From Bacteroidaceae bacterium (lineage in GTDB: Bacteria > Bacteroidota > Bacteroidia > Bacteroidales > Bacteroidaceae): 38,351 nucleotides of DNA. The notes under the pieces are model-generated. The model was not told the origin of the DNA and did not search any database. It was given only the letters and a program-made list of their open reading frames with translations. The stretch lies in contig JAEEGS010000007.1 in the NCBI GenBank assembly GCA_016280445.1, positions 1-38,351 on the forward strand. The letters run 5' to 3'. The position numbers and the translations under genes were made by a program. Shown piece by piece: positions 1-6,814 of this stretch. Every line of letters begins with the position of its first letter. Position 1 is the first letter of the stretch.

Positions 1-504
1 CTGCGGGTCTTTCTCAGCGATGTGCTGCATCAGCGCAGAAAAGGCTTTCAGGTCGGCCTGCAGCACGTTGTTACTGAAGCACGAGGCTATCTCCAATGGT
101 TTTCCTTCTGCCGTCACGGCCCGAGGGAACCGCTTAACATCGCGTTTGAACCACGCCGGCGCATAGCACGACATTGAGTTTTTCCATGCTCCAAACCACA
201 ACGGAACAATCTTCAGTCTCTGTTGACGGGCTACATCGATGGTGCGGTCAAAAAGTGTGAAGTCCATCTGCCCCTCAACAGGTTCAAGGAACTCCCAATA
301 GACAGGTACCAGCACCGTGTTCAGCCCCAGCACCTTCATGCGTGGCAACACCTCTTCAATATCACCTACCGAAGTCGCTGCCGAGTTGCTCAACTCACCG
401 CCAAGAATATGAAACTGTGAAATGACGTCGTCAGCTCGCAATGTATTTGACAAGAGCATCATGAATATGCTCAACAATGCCGATAAAATTCTGCCTTTCA
501 TCAT
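1..504 (-). CDS. GH35-type beta-galactosidase (DUF5597-containing family), N-terminal 168 residues, cut by window edge
   Basis: The frame is open from an ATG at 504 down to base 1, so only the first 168 residues are present. A signal peptide (about residues 1-24, hydrophobic core ILSALLSIFMMLLS) predicts export. The mature start FHILGGELSNSAATS, then VYWEFLEPVEG, FDRTIDVARQ and LKIVPLWFGAWKNS, match the first strands of the TIM barrel in GH35 enzymes of the DUF5597 type, which remove beta-linked galactose from polysaccharide side chains. The catalytic glutamates lie beyond the window. ATG codons at 504 and 501 are both possible. A TATATTTG -7 box at 526-533 lies just upstream. The assignment rests on recalled family motifs; a related clan-A glycosidase cannot be excluded. 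Confidence 0.75.
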   Translation of the reverse strand, partial: MMKGRILSALLSIFMMLLSNTLRADDVISQFHILGGELSNSAATSVGDIEEVLPRMKVLGLNTVLVPVYWEFLEPVEGQMDFTLFDRTIDVARQQRLKIVPLWFGAWKNSMSCYAPAWFKRDVKRFPRAVTAEGKPLEIASCFSNNVLQADLKAFSALMQHIAEKDPQ

Positions 505-730
505 AAACTATCCTAAATATGGCTGCAAATATACGAATAAACTGGGAATTATAAGTACCTTTGCAAATAAAAATGGTATTGGCTTTTTCAGCATAGAACA
601 AATCCACGCTATTGATGCCACACATACAGAAGCTTATCAATGCGACATCCTGCCCACTCACCTTCACTGAATGCTGACAACTCGTCAACATCAATAGGAA
701 TACTGATATTGTTGTTATTATCTTCTTCAT
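431..730 (-). CDS. Possible small lipoprotein, or remnant of one (99 aa)
   Basis: The first 20 residues form a convincing lipoprotein signal: MKKIITTISVF then LLMLTSC with lipobox Cys18. A promoter-like TTTG - 20 nt - TTAATTTG (796-827) lies about 66 nt before the start, which supports expression. Against it, the second half runs through the -7 box of the downstream GH35-type gene and overlaps its first 74 bases in another frame, and nothing after about residue 60 resembles a known domain. It is either a very small lipoprotein whose true end I cannot judge or a decayed gene. No function is assigned. Confidence 0.35.
   Translation of the reverse strand: MKKIITTISVFLLMLTSCQHSVKVSGQDVALISFCMCGINSVDLFYAEKANTIFICKGTYNSQFIRIFAAIFRIVYDERQNFIGIVEHIHDALVKYIAS
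526..533 (-). promoter_or_regulatory. -7 promoter box of the GH35-type gene
   Basis: TATATTTG on the minus strand fits the Bacteroidota -7 consensus TAnnTTTG and lies 22 nt before the start codon at 504. No clear TTTG -33 box is seen at the usual distance. Confidence 0.4.
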
Positions 731-795
731 ATTCTGGCGTATTTGTTTCTTGTTCTATTGTTCCTTTCTTCCCTAATGAGATAATGACACGATTG

Positions 796-827
796 CAAAT
801 TAACCACATTTTCTATATTTATCCAAA
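796..827 (-). promoter_or_regulatory. Probable promoter for the small lipoprotein
   Basis: On the minus strand TTTG (824-827), 20 nt and TTAATTTG (796-803) match the Bacteroidota promoter with one mismatch in the -7 box. Confidence 0.4.
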
Positions 828-882
828 CTTTTGTGGATTTTTTTGGAAACGTGTCCAAGAGTGCCAATAGGTGTGCCGTTGT

Positions 883-3300
883 TTATTTCAGCAGAACTTT
901 TTGGCCGTTCTTGAGATAAATGCCCTTCGTGGTTGGTTTCTTATGCAAGCGGCGGCCGATGAGGTCGTACCAGGTGTCTGATTGGTTATCACTTCTGGTT
1001 GTGAACTGTAAACTTTCAACCCCAGTAATGTCTGAGTCGGTGAGGGTGAGCGGCATAGTGGCGAAGACAAAGTAGTCGTTCGGAGAGACACTGTAGAAAT
1101 CATTGGCGATGCTGAGGTTGACGAGGTAGTCGCCCGGTGTCAATGCCTGTGGAAGCTCTATGTAGAAGTCAGCCTGCGCCTCGCTGGGAACGGCGACAAA
1201 GGTGTAGAGAAAATTGGGGGTATCCACAGGGACATAGTCGCCGGAATCATCGCGTTTGTTGATGTCTATCAAGATGACTGCATCGTAATCCAGCGGCGTT
1301 CCGTTGTACACAGTAGCATTGATGCAGTAGAGAGGGTCTTCGTTCTCGTCGGCATACACCCCATAGCTGATATCCTGGCAGACAAACTGGAGTTCGTCGA
1401 TGGTGATAAACTTGTGAGTCAGATAGTAAGGCACATGCTCGATGTCGGCAAGCGAGACACCGGTAGCGTTGCCAATCTCGCTCGTCATCAGAAGCACGTG
1501 GTCGCCCACTGACGGAACGGCGATGCCGGAGAACAACTTGGACGTGCCACCGCCCTCAATCATGAGTCCTGTCATGCTTAGGCCGTCAGCATCGCACAGC
1601 ACACCGTTATCGACAGGATACACATAGAAGAACACGGTGCCGCTGTAGTCGTCGGTGGAAGCGTTGTGAATGACCGCACTGACCGACTGGAAGAAGCCGC
1701 GCTGTTTGAGTCCCTCCACTTGGAGTTCGTCCGAAGATGACCAAAGCAGCGGATTCGGGTGTAGAATCGTCTGCTCCAACTGCCCTTCGGCGCCGATGAC
1801 AACCTCAATGTAGCAGTTAGGACCATAGACAGGTTCCCAAGTGGCTCCCTCGACGTCCTCCTTGCTGACAAACATGTAATTGTGGTGTCCGGGAGCAAGA
1901 CCACTGAAGAGCTCTTCGCAAACACTCTCGTTGAACTCCAGGGAAATCACACCCAATGGGTTATCATTCAAAAAGTCGGCGCTGGAGAATCCCTCCACCT
2001 CGAAAACCTCATTGAAACACACATCGTCGTAGTCAGGTGTGCCGTCGTTCTGGCGGCCGACGATGGCGATATTGAAGGAAGCATCCTTGTAGGTGAAGTT
2101 AGCCATATCGAACAAAAGGCCGTCGTCCCCCGATACGTTCCTGCCATAGGCATAGAGGTGGCGGTAGAACTTTGAATCGTCAGTGCGAGGCTTCAGACCG
2201 ATGAGAGCCTGCTGCCTTGCATTGTATCCGTCTTTGGTCGTGCTGCCGCCCGAACCAGAGGCATCGGGGTCGAGCAGGTCTATCTTGAAGAAGCCGTTTG
2301 CCGCGCCGCCCCAGCCCCAGTTCACGCTATAGTAGCCCTCACCGTCCATCACCTCGTAGCCGTCGATGACAAAAGCATGCCCACCTCCGGTTGAGAATCC
2401 AATATACACCAGAGGACGTCCCTCGTGCAGTTCGTTGTAGATGAGCGCGTCCCAACCGCTCACGGTGTAGTTCTCGAACCGAGCGAAATAGACACCCGGG
2501 TCGTAGCCGAAAGCGTTTACCAGCAAATCGAGGTCGTAGAACAAACCATTGGACACATCTGAGCCATATTCCATCTGTATCGTCTGTCCGCAATAGCGCA
2601 TCAGTGTCGCAACAGCCTCATTCTGTGCATCGGTGGCATCATTGTGATAGTCGTCCAGCATATTGTCCCAGTCGAATGTCGTGGAGGGCAGGCCTTCCAC
2701 TATCTGACCGGTGGACATCGGATAGGCGGGCAGGATATCGGTGGCAGCCTGTGGCCAGCGATGGTAGTGCATCACTTGCGCCAGTGCCGTAGCCATGCAG
2801 CCAGTGATAGACAACTGCCCGTCTACAATGGGGCAGAAGTTGTTGAAGGGAAAAAACTGGTCCCACTTGGTGGTCAACATGGGGGCAATGTCAGCATGCA
2901 GCGTCGCACTCGTCGCCCTATTGCCGAGGCCTTTGAGTCTGGCAATTCCGTTGGCCGTAGCATCGAGCCACCACTGCAAGTTGTCGGGAACATCATCTGC
3001 GCAGAAGTTGCCCTGCACAGCATAGCCCAGCACAAGGTTGTCGCCCACACAGTCGTCACCGCTCACCACAACAAAGCCCTGTGCCGCGTCAGCATTGAAG
3101 ATATAGTAGGCAGGAGCATCGTTGAGTGCTGTAACCCTCCCACTGCGCTGCGAGTGTGCAACATCGTCAGCCAGCGTGGCACCCTGCGCCCTGAAAAACT
3201 GTTCTGCCACCTGTCGGGCTGCAGAAGGAGAAACGGTTTCAGCCGTCAGTGTTGCCGCACAACAAACGACAGCAACGAGTGTCAACCATATCTTTTTCAT
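883..3300 (-). CDS. Secreted C10 family (streptopain-like) cysteine protease, 805 aa
   Basis: Exported papain-fold protease of family C10. A signal peptide covers residues 1-20. Residues about 22-125 look like the inhibitory propeptide typical of the family (VSPSAARQVAEQFF, then AYYIFNADAAQGFVVVSGDD). The catalytic domain spans about 140-375: nucleophile Cys168 in SITGCMATALAQ, catalytic His308 in GGGHAFVIDGY and the conserved Trp-rich stretch NWGWGG at 327-332. About 430 further residues form beta-rich modules, and the chain ends in DLIGRRL...GIYLKNGQKVLLK, like the C-terminal tail of many secreted Prevotella proteins. That tail may be a type IX secretion signal, which is inference. Substrate unknown. 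The gene stands alone, with a TATCTTTG box upstream. No catalytic residue is missing. Confidence 0.9.
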   Translation of the reverse strand: MKKIWLTLVAVVCCAATLTAETVSPSAARQVAEQFFRAQGATLADDVAHSQRSGRVTALNDAPAYYIFNADAAQGFVVVSGDDCVGDNLVLGYAVQGNFCADDVPDNLQWWLDATANGIARLKGLGNRATSATLHADIAPMLTTKWDQFFPFNNFCPIVDGQLSITGCMATALAQVMHYHRWPQAATDILPAYPMSTGQIVEGLPSTTFDWDNMLDDYHNDATDAQNEAVATLMRYCGQTIQMEYGSDVSNGLFYDLDLLVNAFGYDPGVYFARFENYTVSGWDALIYNELHEGRPLVYIGFSTGGGHAFVIDGYEVMDGEGYYSVNWGWGGAANGFFKIDLLDPDASGSGGSTTKDGYNARQQALIGLKPRTDDSKFYRHLYAYGRNVSGDDGLLFDMANFTYKDASFNIAIVGRQNDGTPDYDDVCFNEVFEVEGFSSADFLNDNPLGVISLEFNESVCEELFSGLAPGHHNYMFVSKEDVEGATWEPVYGPNCYIEVVIGAEGQLEQTILHPNPLLWSSSDELQVEGLKQRGFFQSVSAVIHNASTDDYSGTVFFYVYPVDNGVLCDADGLSMTGLMIEGGGTSKLFSGIAVPSVGDHVLLMTSEIGNATGVSLADIEHVPYYLTHKFITIDELQFVCQDISYGVYADENEDPLYCINATVYNGTPLDYDAVILIDINKRDDSGDYVPVDTPNFLYTFVAVPSEAQADFYIELPQALTPGDYLVNLSIANDFYSVSPNDYFVFATMPLTLTDSDITGVESLQFTTRSDNQSDTWYDLIGRRLHKKPTTKGIYLKNGQKVLLK

Positions 3301-3344
3301 ACTCCAAAAATTTTAGTTCAACATGTTTTCCATTCTTTTGCCGG

Positions 3345-3352
3345 CAAAGATA
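3345..3352 (-). promoter_or_regulatory. -7 promoter box of the C10 protease gene
   Basis: TATCTTTG on the minus strand, 44 nt before the ATG at 3300. No clear -33 TTTG at 19-21 nt. Confidence 0.45.
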
Positions 3353-3501
3353 TAAAAAAATCCCCATATCATTACGATACAGAGATTTTTTTGTGATTAT
3401 TTGGAATATATAATACCGATGAAGGGATATTGTTTTGGGGATATCGCTTTTTTGAGTTCGGAAATCACTTCTATTTCTCTATTGAACCGGAACACCCACT
3501 G

Positions 3502-3658
3502 CCTCCACTGACTCAGTGGAAGAACCTCCACCTACTCAGTGGAAGAGACAAAATCAATTCGTTCTTGGAATTGATGGATTAGTAGAAGGAATTGATCAAT
3601 TAGTAGAAGGAATTGATGGATTGGTAGAAGGAATTGATGACTACCATCGCCAATAGAA
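3502..3658. repeat. Two adjacent tandem repeats with palindromic segments, in the 3301-3781 intergenic region
   Basis: The 481-bp gap holds no convincing gene. At 3502-3546 two 22-nt copies at 23-nt spacing differ at two positions; the first contains CCACTGACTCAGTGG, a perfect dyad around one central base. At 3567-3629 follow three 21-nt units built on GGAATTGAT and TTAGTAGAA, with a fourth partial copy; the second contains the perfect 12-bp palindrome AATTGATCAATT. The 21-nt period would encode a seven-residue repeat in one frame, but that frame has no start codon. Function unknown. Confidence 0.8.
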
Positions 3659-3662
3659 GGAA

Positions 3663-3690
3663 AGGCTTCCTGACCTGAGGAAGCCTGTTT
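3663..3690. terminator. Hairpin, probable terminator downstream of the TraB/GumN gene
   Basis: AGGCTTCC, 8-nt loop, GGAAGCCT: a perfect 8-bp stem followed by GTTTT on the plus strand and TTTCC on the minus strand. It lies about 92 nt past the stop of the minus-strand gene ending at 3782. Confidence 0.5.
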
Positions 3691-3781
3691 TCAACGGCAA
3701 AGATACAACATTTTTTTGATTTTTCCAAATGTTTTTGGCTCTTTTGTCCGACACTGGCGAACGCCACTTCTCAACGTCCCT

Positions 3782-4705
3782 TTACTTCACAAACTCTACC
3801 TTATATCCTGCTTTGCGAAGTTGGTTGACGATTCCTTCTGGACCTGCAAGGTGACCGGCTCCAAAGACAAAGAGTGTTGGTGTTTCCTTGATGGCTTCGG
3901 TGATGATGGGCATCCACTTCTTGTTGCGGTCGGCATAGAGGGCGGGAGTGGCTTCTGCTACTGGCAACATGAAACGTTCAAAGCCTTCGTAGTCGCCCGC
4001 GGTCCAATAGTCGCACACGGTCTGTACCCCTTCATATTCTTTCAGCACTTTCTGCTTGTGCTCGTCGAAGTTGTTGAGCAAATCCATGAGCGTATCGACT
4101 TGCGCTTCGGTGGATTGACTCATGTTTTCTTGGGCTTCGTCCATTTCTTCGGGCTTTTGCGGACGGTCGAGATTGCTGACCTTCCATCCGCGGGCTTTGG
4201 CTCTTGTCGCACAGGCTACATCCATCATGTTGCCGTTACGCATGGCTGGATATTTCTTCATGGCCTCTATGTGAACGATGTAGTAAAACAAATACGTATA
4301 ATAGGAAGGCTGATAGTGCAGGTATTTCTGTGCTGCGGAATCGGCCAGATTGATGTGGAGCAACTCCTTCGCCTTTTCTTGCAAGATGTTCATCTTCTCT
4401 TCACCGAGGATGTCGGAGATGGTCTTACCGTCGGGCAGTGTGACCAACTGATGGCCTGTGGCTTGTCTGTCTTTTTTGTTTTGCGGGTCGGTCACGTCTT
4501 CCTCCACATACAACTGCTGACATTGATTCTCGGCTTCCAGAAAGGCGGGAATGCTGTCGAGCAGGTCGCCTGACAGTACATGTAACGAGCCGAGCATGTA
4601 CGAGGGTTTCTCCAGCCCGTTGCCACTGACGCGGAAGATGAACTGGGCATTTGCCGCAATGCCTGCCATGAAAAGCAGGGCGGTAATCATTATTTTCTTG
4701 TTCAT
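3782..4705 (-). CDS. TraB/GumN family protein, 307 aa
   Basis: Exported protein of the TraB/GumN family (possible metalloprotease-like fold; role in bacteria not established). The signal peptide is MNKKIMITALLFMAGIAANA. Two family hallmarks are visible: the N-terminal MLGSLHV (G39, His42) and the C-terminal FGAGHLAGPEGIV (His285), the pair proposed to form the active site. Length is normal for the family. I chose the ATG at 4705 because it begins the signal peptide and follows an excellent promoter; a longer reading from 4822 would run back through that promoter. Transcribed alone, divergent from panC. Substrate unknown. Confidence 0.85.
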   Translation of the reverse strand: MNKKIMITALLFMAGIAANAQFIFRVSGNGLEKPSYMLGSLHVLSGDLLDSIPAFLEAENQCQQLYVEEDVTDPQNKKDRQATGHQLVTLPDGKTISDILGEEKMNILQEKAKELLHINLADSAAQKYLHYQPSYYTYLFYYIVHIEAMKKYPAMRNGNMMDVACATRAKARGWKVSNLDRPQKPEEMDEAQENMSQSTEAQVDTLMDLLNNFDEHKQKVLKEYEGVQTVCDYWTAGDYEGFERFMLPVAEATPALYADRNKKWMPIITEAIKETPTLFVFGAGHLAGPEGIVNQLRKAGYKVEFVK

Positions 4706-4732
4706 AGTTTTTAATGGTTTTGTTTTGGCATG

Positions 4733-4765
4733 CAAAGTTACTACATTTTCATTGACTTTTCCAAA
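4733..4765 (-). promoter_or_regulatory. Promoter of the TraB/GumN gene
   Basis: Minus strand: TTTG (4762-4765), 21 nt, TAACTTTG (4733-4740), a full match to the Bacteroidota core promoter, 28 nt before the ATG. Confidence 0.75.
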
Positions 4766-4790
4766 TGTTTTTTTGAGGGATGTTTGTGAG

Positions 4791-4931
4791 CGCGCAAGGT
4801 ACTCTCGCTCGGAAAAACTCAAATAAATTTGGTTATTCTCTCACTTATCCGTACCTTTCGCTTCGCGCAAGGTACTCTCGCTCGGAAAAACTCAAATAAA
4901 TTTGGTTATTCTCTCACTTATCCGTACCTTT
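4791..4931 (+). repeat. 73-bp tandem duplication carrying the panC promoter
   Basis: Positions 4791-4858 and 4864-4931 are identical over 68 nt with a 73-nt offset. Each copy starts CGCGCAAGGTACTC and ends at the -7 region. Copy 2 has the intact TACCTTTG; copy 1 reads TACCTTTC, so its -7 box has lost the final G. Confidence 0.95.
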
Positions 4932-4932
4932 G
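4901..4932 (+). promoter_or_regulatory. panC-panD promoter, within the repeated element
   Basis: TTTG (4901-4904), 20 nt, TACCTTTG (4925-4932). Transcription would begin a few bases downstream, giving a leader under 25 nt before the ATG at 4956. The upstream duplicate (TTTG 4828-4831, TACCTTTC 4852-4859) is a degraded second copy. Confidence 0.8.
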
Positions 4933-4955
4933 CACCACTTTTACATTTTGGAAAA

Positions 4956-5825
4956 ATGGTAATTATCAATTCAGTCAAGGAACTCAAGGCCAAGGTTTCT
5001 GCCCTGAGAAGTGATAACAAGACCGTCGGACTTGTGCCGACGATGGGTGCGCTCCATGCTGGTCACGCATCGCTTGTGGCAAGAAGCGTGAAGGAAAATG
5101 ATGCCACCGTGGTGAGCGTGTTCGTCAATCCCACCCAATTCAACGACAAGAAGGATTTGCAGGCTTATCCCCGCACGTTGGAGGCAGATTGCGCCCTGCT
5201 GCAGAGCATCGGTGCTGACTATGTGTTTGCCCCATCGGTGGAGGAGGTCTATCCTGAGCCTGACACCCGTTCGTTCTCCTACCCTCCTACGGATTCGGTG
5301 ATGGAAGGTGCTTTCCGTCCTGGCCACTTCAACGGTGTTTGCCAGATTGTGAGCAAACTCTTCATGTTCGTGGAGCCCGACAGAGGCTACTTCGGCGAGA
5401 AGGACTTCCAGCAGATTGCCGTCATCAAGGCAATGGTGGCTGACTATGTGTCGCGCGGTGCTGAATGGGCGAAACGCCTCGAAATCTGTCCTTGCCCCAT
5501 CGTGCGCGAGGAGGATGGACTTGCTCTTTCCAGCCGCAACACGCTGTTGGCTGAGAACGAAAGAGCCATCGCGCCCAACATCTACAAGGCGCTGAAAGCC
5601 AGCGTTGCATTCAGTGAAAGCCATACTGTAGAAGAAACAAGACAAATGGCTATCAATCAAATCAATGCAGTGGAAGGACTTGAGGTGCAGTATTACGACA
5701 TCGTGAACGCTCTCACCCTCGAAAGCGTCACCTCATGGGACGAGGCTGAACACATTCAGGGCTGCATCACCGTCTTCTGTGGTGCCACTCCCATCCGACT
5801 CATCGACAACATCAACTATAAATAA
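4956..5825 (+). CDS. panC: Pantothenate synthetase
   Basis: Condenses pantoate and beta-alanine with ATP hydrolysis to AMP, the last step of pantothenate (CoA precursor) synthesis in the cytoplasm. The 289-residue length is typical. Motifs: [11 protein letters not shown] (27-37) containing the nucleotide-binding HAGH (34-37), VNPTQF (57-62), [17 protein letters not shown] and the SSRN signature near the KMSKS-like loop. The start at 4956 ([10 protein letters not shown]) is chosen because the longer frame from 4902 begins inside the duplicated promoter. panD follows after 6 nt, so the beta-alanine supplier and its consumer are co-transcribed. Confidence 0.97.
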   Translation: MVIINSVKELKAKVSALRSDNKTVGLVPTMGALHAGHASLVARSVKENDATVVSVFVNPTQFNDKKDLQAYPRTLEADCALLQSIGADYVFAPSVEEVYPEPDTRSFSYPPTDSVMEGAFRPGHFNGVCQIVSKLFMFVEPDRGYFGEKDFQQIAVIKAMVADYVSRGAEWAKRLEICPCPIVREEDGLALSSRNTLLAENERAIAPNIYKALKASVAFSESHTVEETRQMAINQINAVEGLEVQYYDIVNALTLESVTSWDEAEHIQGCITVFCGATPIRLIDNINYK

Positions 5826-5831
5826 CGAACC

Positions 5832-6185
5832 ATGCAGATAGAAGTGCTGAAATCGAAACTGCACTGTGTGAGGGTGACGGAAGCCAACCTCAACTACATG
5901 GGCAGCATCACCATCGACGAGGACCTGATGGATGCTGTCGGCATCATTGCCGGTGAACGCGTCTATATCGTCAACAACAACAACGGCGAACGCTTCGACA
6001 CCTATGTCATCAAGGGTGAACGCGGCAGTGGTTGCATCTGTCTGAACGGTGCCGCTGCCCGCAAGGTGCAAGTGGGCGACATCGTCATCATCATGGCCTA
6101 CGCCACCATCACTCCTGAGGAAGCCCGCACGTTCCAGCCTCAGATTGTCTTCCCCGACCAGAACACGAACAAAATCGTCAGATAA
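5832..6185 (+). CDS. panD: Aspartate 1-decarboxylase precursor
   Basis: Pyruvoyl-dependent enzyme making beta-alanine from aspartate for pantothenate synthesis. At 117 aa it has the usual size. The self-cleavage site is clear: NYMGSITID with Gly24-Ser25, where Ser25 becomes the pyruvoyl group. The family hallmarks [13 protein letters not shown] and [18 protein letters not shown] are present, as is [19 protein letters not shown]. It lies 6 nt after panC and its stop overlaps the next start (TAATG, one shared base), indicating translational coupling with the phosphatase gene. Confidence 0.97.
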   Translation: MQIEVLKSKLHCVRVTEANLNYMGSITIDEDLMDAVGIIAGERVYIVNNNNGERFDTYVIKGERGSGCICLNGAAARKVQVGDIVIIMAYATITPEEARTFQPQIVFPDQNTNKIVR

Positions 6186-6664
6186 TGAGCAGAATCCTCT
6201 TTATCTGTTTAGGCAACATCTGCCGTTCGCCAATGGCTGAAGCGGTGATGCGAAAGTTGGTGAAGGAACGTGGTTTGGAAGCGAAGTATGAGATTGACTC
6301 GGCAGGACTCATCAGCTACCACGAAGGTGAAGGGGCTGACCCGCGCATGAAGTTTCATGCTAAGAGACACGGGTATCTGCTGACCCATATTTCCCGACCT
6401 GTCCGCGAAATGGACTTCGACCTGTTCGACCTCATTGTCAGCATGGATGACAGCAACTGGGAGCGTCTGCATCGCTTGGCTCCAACGGTGGAAGCGGAAA
6501 CGAAGATAGTCAGAATGACGGATTACTGCCGAACACACGTCATCGACCATGTGCCTGACCCCTACTACGGCGGCGACCAAGGTTTCGAGAATGTGATTGA
6601 GATTCTGGAAGATGCTTGCGAAGGGCTGTTGGAGGAGTTGGAGAAGTTGGAGGGTAAAGTTTAA
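6185..6664 (+). CDS. Low-molecular-weight protein tyrosine phosphatase, 159 aa
   Basis: Cytoplasmic phosphatase acting on phosphotyrosine. The P-loop CLGNICRS places the nucleophile Cys8 and Arg14 at the N-terminus, and the general acid is Asp125 in DPYYGG. Length and layout are standard, so an active enzyme is expected. In many bacteria such enzymes oppose BY-kinases that control capsule export, but here the gene is third in the panC-panD operon with no kinase or polysaccharide gene nearby, so its substrate cannot be inferred from context. The stop codon lies inside the first unit of a heptamer array. Confidence 0.95.
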   Translation: MSRILFICLGNICRSPMAEAVMRKLVKERGLEAKYEIDSAGLISYHEGEGADPRMKFHAKRHGYLLTHISRPVREMDFDLFDLIVSMDDSNWERLHRLAPTVEAETKIVRMTDYCRTHVIDHVPDPYYGGDQGFENVIEILEDACEGLLEELEKLEGKV

Positions 6665-6743
6665 AGTTTAGAGTTTAAAGTTTAAGGTTTAGAGTTGAGA
6701 GTTTAAGGTTTAGAGTTGAGAGTTTAAGGTTTAGAGTTTAAAG
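6660..6743. repeat. Heptamer tandem array, 12 units
   Basis: Twelve consecutive 7-nt units, variants of TTTAAAG, TTTAGAG, TTTAAGG and TTGAGAG. The first overlaps the stop of the preceding gene. The same heptamers recur at 25432-25459. Confidence 0.9.
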
Positions 6744-6751
6744 ATAAAAAA

Positions 6752-6790
6752 TCCGCTCTGTCTGCAGGATGTGCAGGTAGAGCGGACTTT
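6752..6790. terminator. Bidirectional terminator between convergent genes
   Basis: Stem TCCGCTCT / AGAGCGGA (6752-6759 and 6779-6786) with an inner TGCA pairing, A-rich on the left and CTTTT on the right. It serves the panC operon and the minus-strand outer-membrane gene. Confidence 0.8.
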
Positions 6791-6814
6791 TGTTTATCTT
6801 GTTAGAGCAGCCGT

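Noticed and set aside
3567-3656. Repetitive peptide encoded by the 21-nt repeat
   Set aside because: The frame repeats a seven-residue motif but has a stop at 3483 and no start codon before the repeats.
3716-4573. 285-aa plus-strand frame opposite the TraB/GumN gene
   Set aside because: Shadow frame; the minus-strand gene has signal peptide, motifs and promoter.
4829-5014. Small plus-strand gene
   Set aside because: Its first ten residues equal those of the longer panC frame only because the promoter is duplicated; the rest reads through the second promoter.
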